64,000 nt of DNA from Lates calcarifer (taxonomy: Eukaryota > Chordata > Actinopteri > Centropomidae), in contig NC_066852.1 in the NCBI RefSeq assembly GCF_001640805.2, positions 9,098,194 through 9,162,193 of the forward strand. The letters are read 5' to 3'. The notes beneath the pieces are model-generated. The model did no database searches. It had not been told where the DNA came from and saw only the letters and a list, made by a program, of their open reading frames with translations. Position numbers and translations under genes: made by a program. This document shows, piece after piece, positions 35,526 to 48,245 of this stretch (within the stretch, counting starts at the first letter, position 1; every line of letters begins with the position of its first letter).

Positions 35526-36839
35526 GCCACTAAATGAAACTCAAGAAAGTCAAATTGTTGTTACTCAGTAATTTTGGACCCTTGGGTGTACTAGACCAAT
35601 GTTTGCAAATCACTGAGGTAGAGAAACCATGAATGTGATTAAGCCAGAGGTGTTTCTCTCCTCCTCCTCCTCTTCCTCCTCCTCTGATTGTGATGGTATT
35701 GGGGAGGCAGCAGCGATGGACCACCATCACTTATTTCCCGACTTGACTGGAGGGTCGATAAGAATTAGCATTCCTCTCTAAATGAAACCTGTAGGGATTT
35801 ACAAGTCACTGTTTCAGTTGCTTGTTTCACTTGAAGCCCTTTGCTGAAAAATAAACTCATTGCTGTGGTATAAACACGTAGTTGTAAGTTAGTTAGTTAT
35901 ACAACACAACATTTTAAATATTCATTCTCACTTTCTGTTTGATATGATAATGATCCAATCCACAGTTTACACAATTCACCTCTTAAACATTTCACTTCCC
36001 TGGAAGATCATTTAGTGCATGAGTGAAAAGTTTTAGATTTTATGAAATAAAGAGAAGAAATCGGTTGTTATTAAGAGTTTGACCTCTGCTCTGTTTCTGT
36101 CTCTGTCATGCTGCTGGTATGTTAGGGAACATGACATTTTCCTGGGGGGTCCTCTGTGGCCTTGCCCTCCTGTCCCATGTTAATGTGAGTGTATTATATC
36201 AGCATTGATTTTCCACACATGAATATATCACGTTAACTGCTGAAGTGCGCCGGGTCTGGGGTTTATGCAGTGGTCAATATGGCATCAGGAGGAAGATAAA
36301 GGGACTGTAGAGACTCCATTCTGATTCAAGGAAGACAAGTGTTTGGCTCACAGCTCTTTCACATCTTTCTCTCTTTGGAAAATCCAATTTCCCTCTTCGA
36401 AATTTCCTTTAGCGTTGCAAAGAGACTCAGTGTCTTGACATCTTTTGAAAAAAATCTACTTGTTGAGGTTGAAGTGAAGTTATTTATTTAGCTTTTTTTG
36501 AGATCTGGAGAAATATCACTTTTTTTTTTTTTTTTTAAACTTTGTGACCTTTAGTGTCATTTGATTTTTTTTTCACCCATCCAAAGAAAAACAAGAAATT
36601 CAGACTCATCACCAGACAAAGTAGCTCTGATTTGTACTGTCGATAAGTGTTTTTCATGTTGGCAGCTGCCCTCAGATGAATATTGTGTTTATTGCCATTA
36701 TTTATCTCTCTCTCTCTTCTCTCTCTCTTTCAACCATCCCTCCCTCGCATTCTCTCTGTCTGCTGACGAGGGCAGGTAGCGCTGACGGCTGTGAAATCAA
36801 ATTAAGCGTGCCTTCCACCCCTCTTTTCCTCCCCCTCCT

Positions 36840-36975
36840 CAACCTCCTTTGACATGCAAAGGTTTTAATGATCATGAAGCTGGGAAGCATTCCAAATGGC
36901 AAACACTTAATTGAGAAAAATGAAAGGGACAGTGGTACGATTCATTTATCTAAACAGAGGAATGCGATGTGCGGA
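36840..36975. other. Candidate conserved non-coding block
   Basis: A dense set of developmental factor-type sites lies in unique sequence: CATGCAAAGG (octamer-like), TAATGATCATGAA, GCATTCCA (TEAD-type) and CACTTAATTGAG (NKX/homeodomain-type). No open frame is convincing. The call rests on motif density only. Confidence 0.28.
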
Positions 36976-37914
36976 GGGTCGTCCCGTCTTTAATTTCTCT
37001 TTTTTTTTCTCCCCCCCCCCCCTCGACAACCAACCAACGCCCTCCGCCTCTTCAGCCACTTGCTCAAAAGGGAATGTGGGAAAATTTCATTAGGTGAGGG
37101 GTGGGATAAATCAACATGACGAATCTCTCTGCTCACGTTAATTGTGTTTCGCTCAGCAGAAAATCAGACAGGGGCACTGCTGGATGTTGTGGATGCTCTG
37201 GGTCGTTTGGAGAGGTGATGTAGCATGATGATGATTGATCAGGAAAAAAACGAAAAAAAAAAAACAACAAAAAAAAAACGAATTGTACGAACCAGTATGT
37301 GTTTGTGTAGAGTTTTTGTCAGAGCTTTATCTGTGTCGTTCAAGTGAAGGTTGATCATATCAGAGTGAAGAGTTAACAGGGCTGGGTTCGAAGGGCTGAC
37401 CTGGTAATGAACCCTTTCATTAGTGACATCATTAGCTGCCTCCTACCATGGTTTAAATCGCACCTGAGGGATGAACCTACAGATCTGCTTAAATCACCAC
37501 AGAGCTCCATCCTCCATCTCCTCTCTGCGTCTGGTTAAAGCTGCGTCTGGGCTTTCTGTGCTGTGCAGGGGTTAATGTGGGGTGACCCCGTCGAACCCAC
37601 CCACCCATCCCGAACTCCTCTGTTCTCAGCCCCTCTGTCTCCTTGCTCCGCACAGCCCCGACAGCTTGGCTCAACCCATTGCTCCCAGCCAACCCGGCCT
37701 AATCTGTGATTATGTGTCAAGCGGGAGGCCATTTATTCCAGATTAATTTATTCATCTTCCTAGTGTGGCTTCCGCTGCGGGGGATTGATGGTGCAATATA
37801 TCTGAGGAAAAGAGAGCAGGAGAGGAGAGAGAGATCATCCATTTCTATCCTCAGCTCTGTGTGAGGGGTGTTTTACTGCTTTACGTCTCCCCCCTTTTCC
37901 TTCATGGTAACCCC

Positions 37915-38040
37915 TCGTCAGGCCACGTGTGACAGACAATTAATCAGCCAATTAAAGAAGAACTCTAAGAATATTAGCAAGGTTCACTGACCTACATCTT
38001 CATCTCAGTATTAATTGTGCCTCGCAGATAGGTCATAACT
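37915..38040. other. Candidate conserved non-coding block
   Basis: The unique sequence contains CCACGTGTGACAGACAATTAATCA, where an E-box, a TGACAG (MEIS/TGIF-type) site and a homeodomain core run together. CCAATTAAAG and GTATTAATTGTGC follow. It is enhancer-like by motif content, and its conservation has not been tested. Confidence 0.28.
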
Positions 38041-38640
38041 TACTTGATAGTTAGTGTTCATATTTCTCTCTAATAGGAAATAGAAAAGTGTCAGAGAATC
38101 AAAGTCTTAATCTGAGTGAATCCTCAGCTTTCCATCTCTGATGTGCTCATCTCTATATTAAAGACATACCCTGAGGTTTTGAAAAGTCGGTCCTTTGATC
38201 AACTTAATGTTGCACAGCAAGAACATTGGTAGCCTCTTCACGTCTTAGGGTTAAATGCTAGTGCTGCGTTGCTCTTCACATTATAGGTTATATTGTAAGG
38301 CTATCTGGTTTCCTCCATCACACTGTAGACAATGTCTGTAGGAAACATCTTTATACCAGATAGTGCTGGCCTTGTTTAGCAACAGACGTTTACTATATGT
38401 GTACAAACTGTCTGGTGTGAGTGTTTTTCTTATCCACCATGTTCGGCCTCAGAGTGAAAACATAATGAGTGCAGAGGGTGCTGAGATGAATACTGAGCAT
38501 TTGTGAGCATCCAATAAAGAGGCTTATTCATTCATCATGGTGCTGATGAACAGCATCAGGCCGTATGTTTTGTTCCGAGGGGTATGTGGAGAGTAGCGGC
38601 AGTTTATTTTATGGTTTTTCTCTCCTCTACACAGCTCCCC

Positions 38641-38680
38641 CTGTCTCACTCTCTCTGTCTCTCTCCCTCTCTCTCTGTGT
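38641..38680. repeat. Imperfect (CT)n tract
   Basis: About forty bases of CT-rich repeats with G interruptions. Confidence 0.8.
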
Positions 38681-40015
38681 AGCTGATATTCTGAGCTATA
38701 AAGGTGAAGTGGATCTCCAAGACTGTGATGGCTCATTACAGAGCTCTTCCAATCCTGTACAAGTGTCTTAGCTGGCTGATAGGTATGGTGGTGGGTCCTC
38801 ATAGAAGCACATACACAGACAGCCAGGCAGCTCTTCCCTTGTTCTTCCTCCTAGTGGGCTGTTGAAGCCTGTCAGTGTGTTTGCATGTGTGTCTTTAAAC
38901 GCCAAGTAAAAACTTGCAGAGACGTCTACTCTAGGCAGGTGGAGACTGCTTGCTCTTGCTTTTGAGGGCCCTCAATGAAGGTGTTAAGACCGAGAGACAA
39001 GCAATGGGGAGGAGAAGCAGAGAGGTGGGAGGCTGAGGAGACTTTTAAGGTTGCCCTCTGGCTGCCTGTTTGATGGAGCTCCCAGGATAGCACTTGAATA
39101 GGGGGATAGAGGAAGGCCTTGCCTTGAAGCTGTGCTTTTGTAGCTTTTGTAGAAGGGGCAGACATTCGTTATGAATGTGTTTCACCTATATCCCATCTAA
39201 ACCTTAATGTCTTTATTTGTAGTCCCAGCAGCGGAAACCCAGTGGTTATTTTCAAGCAGGAACAACTTCTCTTCAGTGAAATATTCCCCCCCTCCTCCTC
39301 AGTCTAATTGCTCTGTGAAAATGTCCACAAATTCTGCATCGAGCTCTTGCTGTATTTCTTGCGGCAGCGTACCCTGCTGCAAGATCTCTACACAGTCATA
39401 GAAATACGGTCAAGGCTCTTGCACTTCTTGTGGTGCGATTAAATTTATTGCTTATTATACTGCCCCAGTTATTGTATTGGTTGGAATGGGTGAATGCATT
39501 AGCAAAATGTCTCCAATGTGCTGTGTAAACATGAGGTCAGAGAGGCCAGGTCAGTGCTGAGGTTATAACAGGAGTGTGTTTAAATGAATGAATGTGAGGC
39601 AACGTGTTGGTTAAGCTAATTTTTCTTAGTTGAATAAAAGTCAGAGATGAAGATGTTCTCACAGGTGACTCAAGGACAGGAAGGTTTTAAAGATCCACTG
39701 CTTCAGCCACATGCTTGAATATACGAGAGGCATCAAGTGAGACTGATGGGAGAGGCTTATTGAAAGTCAAGTCAAATATACTTCCTCCAACCTTTCCTCC
39801 TCTCTCTCTCCTGTCAATCTACTTGTATCTCTTCATCACTCGCTCTCAGTGCTGCAGTCTTTTCTCTGCTCCGTCCTCCCAGATGTGCCACATTAATTCC
39901 ACAGCTGCTGTCCCCATTAATGTTCACCGTCACAGCTTGCATACCCTCATTTTCAGCTTCTTCAGCCCCCTCACCACTGTGTGTGTCTGTGTCTATGTGT
40001 GTGTCTGTAAGTAAC

Positions 40016-40036
40016 TGTGTGTGTGTGTGTGTGTGT
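40016..40036. repeat. (GT)n microsatellite
   Basis: About ten GT units after an imperfect GT-rich stretch starting at 39978. Confidence 0.9.
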
Positions 40037-41054
40037 TTGACAGAGAAGTGCAGCAGCTGTTAGCCCTCCACTTCCTAGTAAAACTATAGTAGCAGTGGTG
40101 TGAGGAGGGGAAAGCAGCAGATTTACTCATTCATGGAGGTGTCATCAACAGCAGCGCTCATGCTTGTCTGTGACTCGCGCACACAGGGACACACACTCAA
40201 ACACACACACAGCATCAGCAGCAGCAGCACCGCCACCACCACTCCCTTTCCCATTTAAAATAGCCCTGCCTGAGAAGATTTCAATAATCCCCGCTCCACA
40301 GTGGGCTGTTTTTCCAACACATTGCCCAGGCCAGTTGAGCCCGATGGACGATATCTGTTCTATACCCCCAGGCTACCCCTAAGCCCACAGTACCCCCACC
40401 CCCTTTTAAAACAAAGTGAGAATGTTTTGTGTGGTTGTAGTTGGTGCACTGTATCTCAAAATGCAGATACACACATCTAAAAGAGAAAGAGAAGTTCAGA
40501 ATACAGCATCCACTGATAGTGATACATTTTTAAATTCTCACTGCGTATGCATCAATTATTAATTTGTTTACTTAACAGCTCGGCCTCTCTTGTAATTACG
40601 ACGTCCTGGTTAATATGTAAGTGTTTTATCCTGGGCTCATCAAAGCCTGTGGTAAGTATTAAGGCATTAAACTGATTTGTGTTTGATTTTGTGCTTTTGC
40701 ATAGTTATACAGTATTTGTTCTCTCTCTTTCTCTCTCTCTCTTAGCCTCTCTCATACCCTCTATCTCTCCTGCTAAAGACAGTTAATTTGAATGTGGAGG
40801 GTAATAACTGAAGGTCACACCTTTGTGTTGGCTGCCTGGCTTAATGATGGCTGAAACAGTCTTCAGGATGAGTGCGATTCGGAAGTGGTGAAAACACACG
40901 TTTTCAGCTGCTACACCTGGGATTGCTGTTGGAGCCAGTCACTGAGTACCTTGAAGACAGCGGTGATCTGTGTATAATGGGAGTTGCAGCTGTTCTCTGT
41001 CATTGCTTTTATTCATTTCCATACCTGTATAAGGACAAAAGGCACTGCAGTGCC

Positions 41055-41300
41055 AACTTTAAAGGGGAATGCCACCAATTTTACACATCAAAATGAATTC
41101 ATGATTCAGGAGGAATACTACTCAGCCTGTACAAACAGTTTGATGATGTCTACTGTGGCTCAGGAGAAGCTTTGTCCTGTCTGAGAAAATGATCCTACTG
41201 ATTTCATTACGATTTATCTCAACTTGGGCCTACGACAGACTTTTTTTAAGCCAGTTTTACTTAACTGGGAGCAGAGTTTGAAAGACACTGGCAGGCATGT
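41055..41300. repeat. Probable dispersed repeat, family not named
   Basis: It begins 'tttaaaggggaatgccacca' and 'attttacacatcaaaatg', then 'tactgtggctcaggagaagc'. The order matches a teleost repeat I remember, with a head near 'ggggaactccaccgatttta'. No second copy was found in this window, so support is weaker than for families A-D. Confidence 0.35.
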
Positions 41301-43074
41301 GTAGTATTTTTGTTGCTTGACTCAGAGTAAGAACTAAAACTCCCAGATTCCCCCAGCTTTATGTAGCTGAAATACTAAGTATCCCTTAAAAGCTGCAATC
41401 CTTGAGACTCAGTTTGATTTGGCAACACCTGTGGTTGCCATGGTAAGGGCAATGCCATGAATACCAGAATTCTTTGGACGGCAAACGGACCTTGAGCAGA
41501 GACAAAAAAGCAACAGGTTATGGTGCAGGCAGACAATCTCGCAGTGTTTTAATAAAGAAGTCAGTCAATCAATCTGATCTCAAGCTGCACACAGAGAGTC
41601 GTGTGGAGACACAGCAGCAGGACACAGTGAAGGCTGCCACACTGAGGAGTTGGAGGTGTGCAGCCTGTTACCTGCAGATCTTCATCTGACAGCTCACTGT
41701 GGCTGCTGCTTCTTGTTCTGTTTCTCTGTTTCTCTCCTGTTAAACTGCATCACTGTCAAGCAGTGCCTCAAAATGACCATTGTCTTGTTTTGTAGATTCA
41801 TCTTTAAATGAGTCAAGCAGTTAATTTTGACTGCTGTGACAAATACATCACATTTCCTTTGGTTTCTTTGCAAATAAAGCAATTCCCCCATATCACTAGT
41901 TGAGCACTGTCAGTGGAAGATGTTTCATTTGCGATAAAAATAAGGTGCTACAGGTCTGATGTGGTGTAAACAGAGTGAGCAGTAAACAGTGAGGCTGTTA
42001 TCAGTCAGATAAATTAGGCTGAATTACACGAGCGCTTCTTTGTTTCTTGCGGATCCCTTATATGTGTGAATCCAGTGCAGGACCGCACCACTAACAATGA
42101 AAACAACTATATAGAGAGGTTAATTACTGACTGTAAATACATAACATGGTTGTTGCAGGGGACCTATTGTATCTGAAGTCGTGACCCAGCCCTGCCTGCC
42201 TCAGATAACAGAATTACTGCAAATTGAACTTCAGGGTTTTCTCTCGTGCTCTGCTTTTTTCCCCTCTTCAAATCACTCTATCTTTCCTGGTACACGCGTT
42301 ACCTCCTCTGCTGCTTTCTCTCGGATTTATGACTTCTCGGAAAACCATCCTCTGCTATCCTGCTGCTGCCCCGGAGAGAAAGAGAGAGGGAGGCTAAGAC
42401 GGAGAGGAAATGGGAGTGAAAGAGAAGAGACGTAGACAGAGACAAAAAAAGATGAATGGCTGTTGGGCAGAGTGATAAAAAGCAGGAAACAGACAAAGAA
42501 ATCAAAGAAGAGAGGGAAGTGAGACAGATGTGTAAGGTAGAAACAGGGAGGCAGTGAAGCAGTGGATAGAGGTAAAATGATGGAAAAGGGAAGAAATCAA
42601 GTCAGGAAAAAGACTCGAGGGAAGGCTCTGCACTCCCCCACACCTTTTCTTAATTAGGAAATATAATATTGCGAGAGGATTGAGGTGGATCAAATGCAGG
42701 AGATAATGGTTTTATCTACAGCCACCACAGAATTAAGGATACAACTGGCAGAGACCTTTCCAGGTTGGCTACCCGGAGTGAGAGGAAGTGTGCGGAAAAG
42801 AAAAGCCTCTGGCTATGATTTGCACAATGGAATTTAACAGAATTGTATGCAATACTCTTGCATTGTTAAAGCCCCCATTAGAGACAGAGAAGTGTGAGTG
42901 TCTATTAACATAAAAGTGGATTTAGGCCCTAAAGGGACAGACAAACTTGATGATAGAAATTCATCAAACCAAATGGTGATTTCAGACATTTATTGTTGAA
43001 TAGATGTATATGGCTTTATGTCTGTTTGCATGAATTAGTGAGTGTGAGTGGAAAAAAAAACGAAGGGCTACTTT

Positions 43075-43690
43075 CATTATTGATTACTCTATATTTCTTT
43101 GATTAATTGATCAATCATCTAGTCTATTAAAGGAGTACTGTGGTGATTTAGTGTTGCACCTCCATAAAGTTGGGGGAAAAAACAGCAGCAGAGATATCTA
43201 CACTATTAGTTCCTAGTAAGAGTCAAGCTTCAAAAATGCTGGATCCTACCTTTCCCATAATGCAACAATAACATCTTTTCGTTAGACCCTCCCTGCCTCC
43301 CCAAATGCCCTCTTCTTTATAACCCACACCTCCGCTCTGTAAGGCAGATCTACTGATAAATATTTATGACATCATCAGGGTCATCTTTTCAAACAGAGGA
43401 TATTATAAACGTGTTTTCAGAGGCTGAGTTATGAACAAAATTTTGTCTAGTAAACAAATTAGTGTGTGTTAAAAAAGGGTGGAGAGCCCAATTAAATGTC
43501 AAAAAATTTCCAAATATATTCAATTGATAATGATATGAAAAAGAGAAAAGCTACAGATCATCACATTAGCGTATTCACTAATTAAGCACTTAAACTATTG
43601 GTTGATTACTAACTGGTTGATTAATTTTGTGGATATTGACTAAATGACATATACACTAATTGTTTCATCATTAAATAAATTGTTATTCTC
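43075..43690. repeat. Dispersed repeat family A, copy 2, split by an insertion
   Basis: The left part (43075-43130) reads 'tgattaattgatcaatcatc' and 'tagtctatt'. The right part (about 43493-43690) resumes at 'aaatgtcaaaaaatttccaa' and carries several ATTGATT/GATTAATT motifs. The intervening 360 bases are a different sequence, listed as the next feature. ATTAA stands on both sides of the join. Confidence 0.55.
43131..43492. mobile_element. Putative inserted repeat nested in family A
   Basis: The segment begins 'aggagtactgtggtgattta' and includes 'cctttcccataatgcaacaa'. I remember both from one dispersed teleost repeat. It interrupts family A with ATTAA at each junction, consistent with a TTAA-type target duplication. 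No terminal inverted repeat is obvious, so the mechanism is not assigned. Confidence 0.5.
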
Positions 43691-45279
43691 AGGCCCACTT
43701 CCCGTAAGCACTCCACCCCCACATGACCCTTAGCCTTTTTGGGGTTAAAGGTCATGATTGTTGACCTGTTTTGGCAACGTGTGCTCCTGCTGATAGGCCA
43801 GCAAGACTCTAATGTTGGATTCTGGAGCTCCTTCCAGGGAAATCTCTTTTATGGCAGCTTTAAGTGTGTCCTATGGTGCTTCCATGGTCTGTTTTGGAGT
43901 ATCCTCCTCTCTGATTGAATCCTAAACAGATTTTTCACCCGTAAATCCTCAACATTCACAATAACCTTGACTATTACTACGGCGTGCACACTATTTTTAT
44001 AAATACATATCACTCTCCTTCCTTGCAAGACACTGTTAAATACAACAGTTAGTGTTATTGCCTCATTGGTGGAGACTATTTGAATTTCTTACTTTCTCCC
44101 TTTTGGACTTGAAGGAGGAAGTGAGTGGAATGTGATTGTGAAATTGCACACAACATTTTTTTAGAGAGCAAAACACAGAAAAACACTCTGTTTTTCCCAG
44201 AATTCAGGGAGGGATGTAGACCAGAGTGCCCTATCACCCAGATGGGTGTTCACCACCTTGGGTTCATTTTGAGGCTTTGGCTGCTATTTTCATTCCCCTC
44301 CACTCTCACAACTCTTTTCTTTGTTCCTTATTGTTTTTTTAAAGTCTCCTCCATTTCCATCAGTTTCTGTCCTCTGCCAAGTGGGAAGCTGTTGTCATCG
44401 TAACCACAAGTGTCTGGCTTTCTCTTTCTCTGTCCCTGTTTTGCTCTGCCTTCCTCTCTGTCTGTCTTTCTCTGGTTCCTGTGATGTGATAAATATTTAT
44501 CTCTACGCCTCCACTCAAGGAGGGGGGTGGGAGGTATGACGAGGAGGGCTTGAGTGGTTTTTAAGGAGCTAACGGAATTGGAATTGTTGACTGGTGCCCG
44601 GGTACGAGGACAGAGCACAGACACACACACATGCATGGGCTGAATGGAAGGGAATTGATTGTGGCGGCAGCCTCATGCTTTTTTTACAAACCTGTCTCAT
44701 TCACTGAGGGAGGCCTCTGGCCGCCTGCCCTCTCAGGGGGGTCTTCAATATCTGTTGTGGGTGGGTGTGGAGGACTGCCTGATGTGCCAGTCAATTTTAA
44801 TCATATAAACCTGTCTTGGCCACTCACTGAAGGCATGTCAGCTTTATATTCAACTGCTGACCCTGAAATAGTGTTTTGAATCATGTGAGGAAATTTTTGA
44901 GAACAAAGGACAGTTAGAAATACTTTAATGTGTACACTACTTGAAGATTCAAACCTAAAACTGAAGCATCTCTCTCAGCTTTTTCAGTTATTGCACAATA
45001 TTGAAACAAAATCTTATTTTGTAGTTTTGAGTAATGGACTATGTGTATTTACATTCCTGGGAGAGATTTTCATGAAAACAAAGTCTGGTACTACTTTTGA
45101 GTTGTGTACTGTGGATTCTTATTTTTCTTTGGCTTCCTATTTTAAACTAAGCTCCAAAAACTCCACAGCCCTCCCATACCATTTTCCCACTGTTTCCCCA
45201 GTGAGCCACAATTACAAATCTTCCTCCCACCATATGGGCCAAATCCTATAATAGCTCAAACTTAAAGAGGTGTGTTTGC

Positions 45280-45540
45280 TCACACAGTCCCTGTTCCTCA
45301 TTCGCGCAAAAATTACACGCATTAGTAGCTGCGGAACAAAGCAGGGCTAAAGAGAGGGACCTCTTGTAGGCAGCGATGTGAGATGGTGCAGGGCTGGAGA
45401 AGTAGTGGCTGTTTTGCATGGCAATAGGCTGATAGTATGTGCGGATAAAGTCTTGAGGCTGGCTGGCCATCAAACAGAGGCTGAATGTGAAGGAGGCCGG
45501 GCCTGGACGCTCCATGGCTAATTGTGTTACCCAGAGAAAG
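45280..45540. other. Candidate conserved block, possibly exonic on the minus strand
   Basis: The unique, fairly GC-rich sequence is open for about 89 codons on the minus strand and about 143 codons in another minus frame that continues to 45753. Neither translation resembles a family I know, and no clear acceptor-donor pair frames them. It may be a regulatory block; a coding exon is less likely. Confidence 0.2.
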
Positions 45541-46909
45541 CCCGGGCAGGCCTTTTCTCAGCCATTGAGGAGTGAAGGCGCTGGTTTGAATCCTTTCAGA
45601 GCAAGGTAGAATGGTGCCCCGGTCTTTGAATGGACCCTTCCAGAAATTGAGAATAGCTGTAAGACAAAACAACAGGAGGAATGTGATTATTGGATTGGAC
45701 CTTTTTCCCAGAGACTGAACTGTGTTGGCAAACATACAGTTGAAAGAGTTCACTGGTGCTTTAGAGAAACTGATACTGTCTCAACCGACTGTGTAGGAAT
45801 GAATGAATGAATCTGTTCACCACTCCTCAGTGCTAACACTTCTTGGCCACGGTCATGATTAGCTTCTTATTACCTTGTATTGATCCCTGGTAGAACTCTG
45901 TGTTTACTGCTGTGCTTTTATAGCTCACTAAACCACCTGGAGCCAGCCTTACCATAGGGGACTTTGGTTGATGACATTGTCATCTCTTCTGCACAGATCA
46001 AATAACCTCCTTTTATACAAGTACCCAGGATACACAGCAGCTGGACTTGATGGTACTTTCCTCCTGGAAAACAAACCTTCCTCCTACAATCAGTCCTTCC
46101 TCTCTGTCCTTTTCTTCTTTTCTCTTTCCTTTTTCTCTCTGTGGTCATAATTTACAATGAGCTCCACCAAATCCTGTGAACAGGAAGATTTACTTTCATG
46201 ATATAAGAATCACTGTCTCCCAAACTGGTTGCTGGTGTGTCTAAGGATGAAGTGCCAATAACCTGTCCTGCATCCTGTATCATCTCCCCCACCTTGACTT
46301 TGCTGACCTTGTGTGCTGGGATATTTAACCACAGATATCCTTGAGCCCTGCTATTTTTATGTCTTCCCTAACCTTTTAAAAAATGTTCTACTCGGCCAAT
46401 GCCTTATTTTATGGTCTCCATCCATCTCTGTCGGCTGGCGAATGCACCCCAGAAAGACATAATCGGATTGTGGTGGCATTAAACAGCGAATAGCTGCTGT
46501 CATTGGGCAACCTGCTAGTAACCAGGTTTAGAGGGAAGCACAACATTTGTCAAGTGTCAGGGCTGAGGCACAAACACCAGATATGGACATCTACTGTACT
46601 GTACACTTGCTCTGTAGTCTCACAGGAATTCACACAAGCTGTTAGGATGAGGGGGAAGCTGTCTCATTTCATTTACTGTCAAGCTGGACATATGAGTTAA
46701 TAGGGTTCCTTAAGCCGAAATGAAGATTTGAAATCTAAGGGGGTTCAGGAAGGTAATCTCTCTGAGGGTGAGTGTTGCTACAAGTTCATGAACGTTCACT
46801 GACACTAAAAATCACCAGACTCTGTTTGGCTCAATATAGCACACATGCAGTACTGGTTTCACTTTACCCATTGTCCATTGATACAAAGCCATTTGGTCAC
46901 CAATCAGGT

Positions 46910-47100
46910 CTCCAACTAATCTGCCAATTATTTTTTATATAAATTGATTGTTTGATACATAATACATGACAAAGCAGAGAAAAATCTCCTTTGAAATTTC
47001 CTAAAGCCCAAACCCTGTATCATCAAATGTCTAATTCGGTTTTGACCAATTGAATCAATCAACATGTCAATTAATTGAGTAGTCAATAGAGTTCACAGCC
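46910..47100. repeat. Dispersed repeat family A, copy 3
   Basis: It contains 'aatctgccaattatttttta', 'aattgattgtttgatacata', 'gaaatttcctaaagcccaaa' and 'atcatcaaatgtctaattc'. This is the opposite orientation to the copy at 21.7 kb. Confidence 0.6.
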
Positions 47101-47759
47101 ATATGCACCATATTTTAGGTTGAGCAAATAACACTAAAACTGCACCAAACCATTGTCATGGTACCCAAAGGTTTTCTACTCATGAGTGCTGGGTAAAGTT
47201 AACCCAGTGGTTTTAATCGGTAAAGAATTAGAGCAGATGTTTTCTAATGTGCAAATTGTCTATTTCCTCCTGCCTGCCAAGTGAGTTGTGTTGACTGTGT
47301 CCTTTCAGATAGCAATATTCATTTCAGATGTCTGTATTGTTTGTTCTGGAAATGAGAAATATGTATCAGACACGGGGTGATGTCTCATTCATCACTGGCT
47401 TCCACTGTCCGAGTATCTCTCCACCCAAGACAGATAGATATGGCAGAGTATTGTCTCCAGCTGACACCGTTGTCAGAAACGGTCATTGTGGATGTGAATG
47501 CATCTCATTCGCAGGACAGATAAAGCAGAGCCCTCTCTCTGTCCTTTGTAATTGTATTCCGTCTCCATGCACTGAAGATGTAAGTATCAGATGATATGAG
47601 TAATGAAAGTCCTAAAATGAGATGCTTTCCTTTTTCAAACTTGTTTTTAACCCAGTTGAGTGGGAGGATAGATTATTTGTGTGTATGTGTGTGTGTTTTT
47701 AAGAAGGGGGAAACGGTGATTGGTAATCATTTGGAAGGGGGAAATGAAGCGCCTCATCA

Positions 47760-47960
47760 ATCACACGGTATTCGTTAAAGGTTACGTCGCCACATCTTAG
47801 CAAACGTATTCGGCCTTAGTGAGGGGAATAAAAAAGTAATTATCCTTTATCATCAGCCAGAGGAGACTTGACATAATTAGGTTTTTTTGGTTTGAAGCAG
47901 ATTTGGGCTTCCTGTCCTTGGGGATTAAATATATCAGCCAATCATTCGACTGTTAACTAG
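47760..47960. other. Candidate conserved non-coding block
   Basis: The unique sequence contains AAAAGTAATTATCC, GACATAATTAGG, GGGGATTAAATAT and CAGCCAATCATTCG. That is at least three homeodomain-type cores and a PBX-like site within 200 bases. The function is inferred only from motif clustering. Confidence 0.25.
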
Positions 47961-48204
47961 CCATCAGGCTGTACAGTCACTCGTCTCCTAAAAGACCCTG
48001 AGACAGAAAGTTGTCCATGGCTCTGTCCTCCAGCTTGTCTATTGATCAGCTATGATGATCTGTGTTACACCTCCACTCCTGCAATATATCTCCTGGTTCA
48101 ACTGAAACCTACTGGTTGTCATTTATACTATGTCTGTATGTGTTGTGCCTTCATGACCAGCTGTACAATGCCTCCATGCCTACAATAATTTGATGTGGGG
48201 GTTT

Positions 48205-48245
48205 TGGGATGGCAAAGAATTTCCCCTCAGGCATCAATAAAACAT
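48205..48245. repeat. LINE-tail-like fragment
   Basis: 'ggcaaagaatttcccctcag' and 'gcatcaataaaa' resemble the 3' tail 'gaatttccccttgtgggatc' plus 'aataaagt' of fish LINEs as I remember it. It is short and alone, so confidence is low. Confidence 0.3.

Noticed and set aside
39207..39401. Cys/Ser-rich open frame after a TTTGTAG acceptor-like site, considered as a terminal exon
   Set aside because: The acceptor is plausible, but the peptide matches no family I know and does not fit the end of an LHFPL protein. Evidence is too thin.
47328..47594. 88-codon frame with several Cys residues, considered as an extracellular domain exon
   Set aside because: The Cys spacing matches no domain I recognise, and no splice pair frames it.
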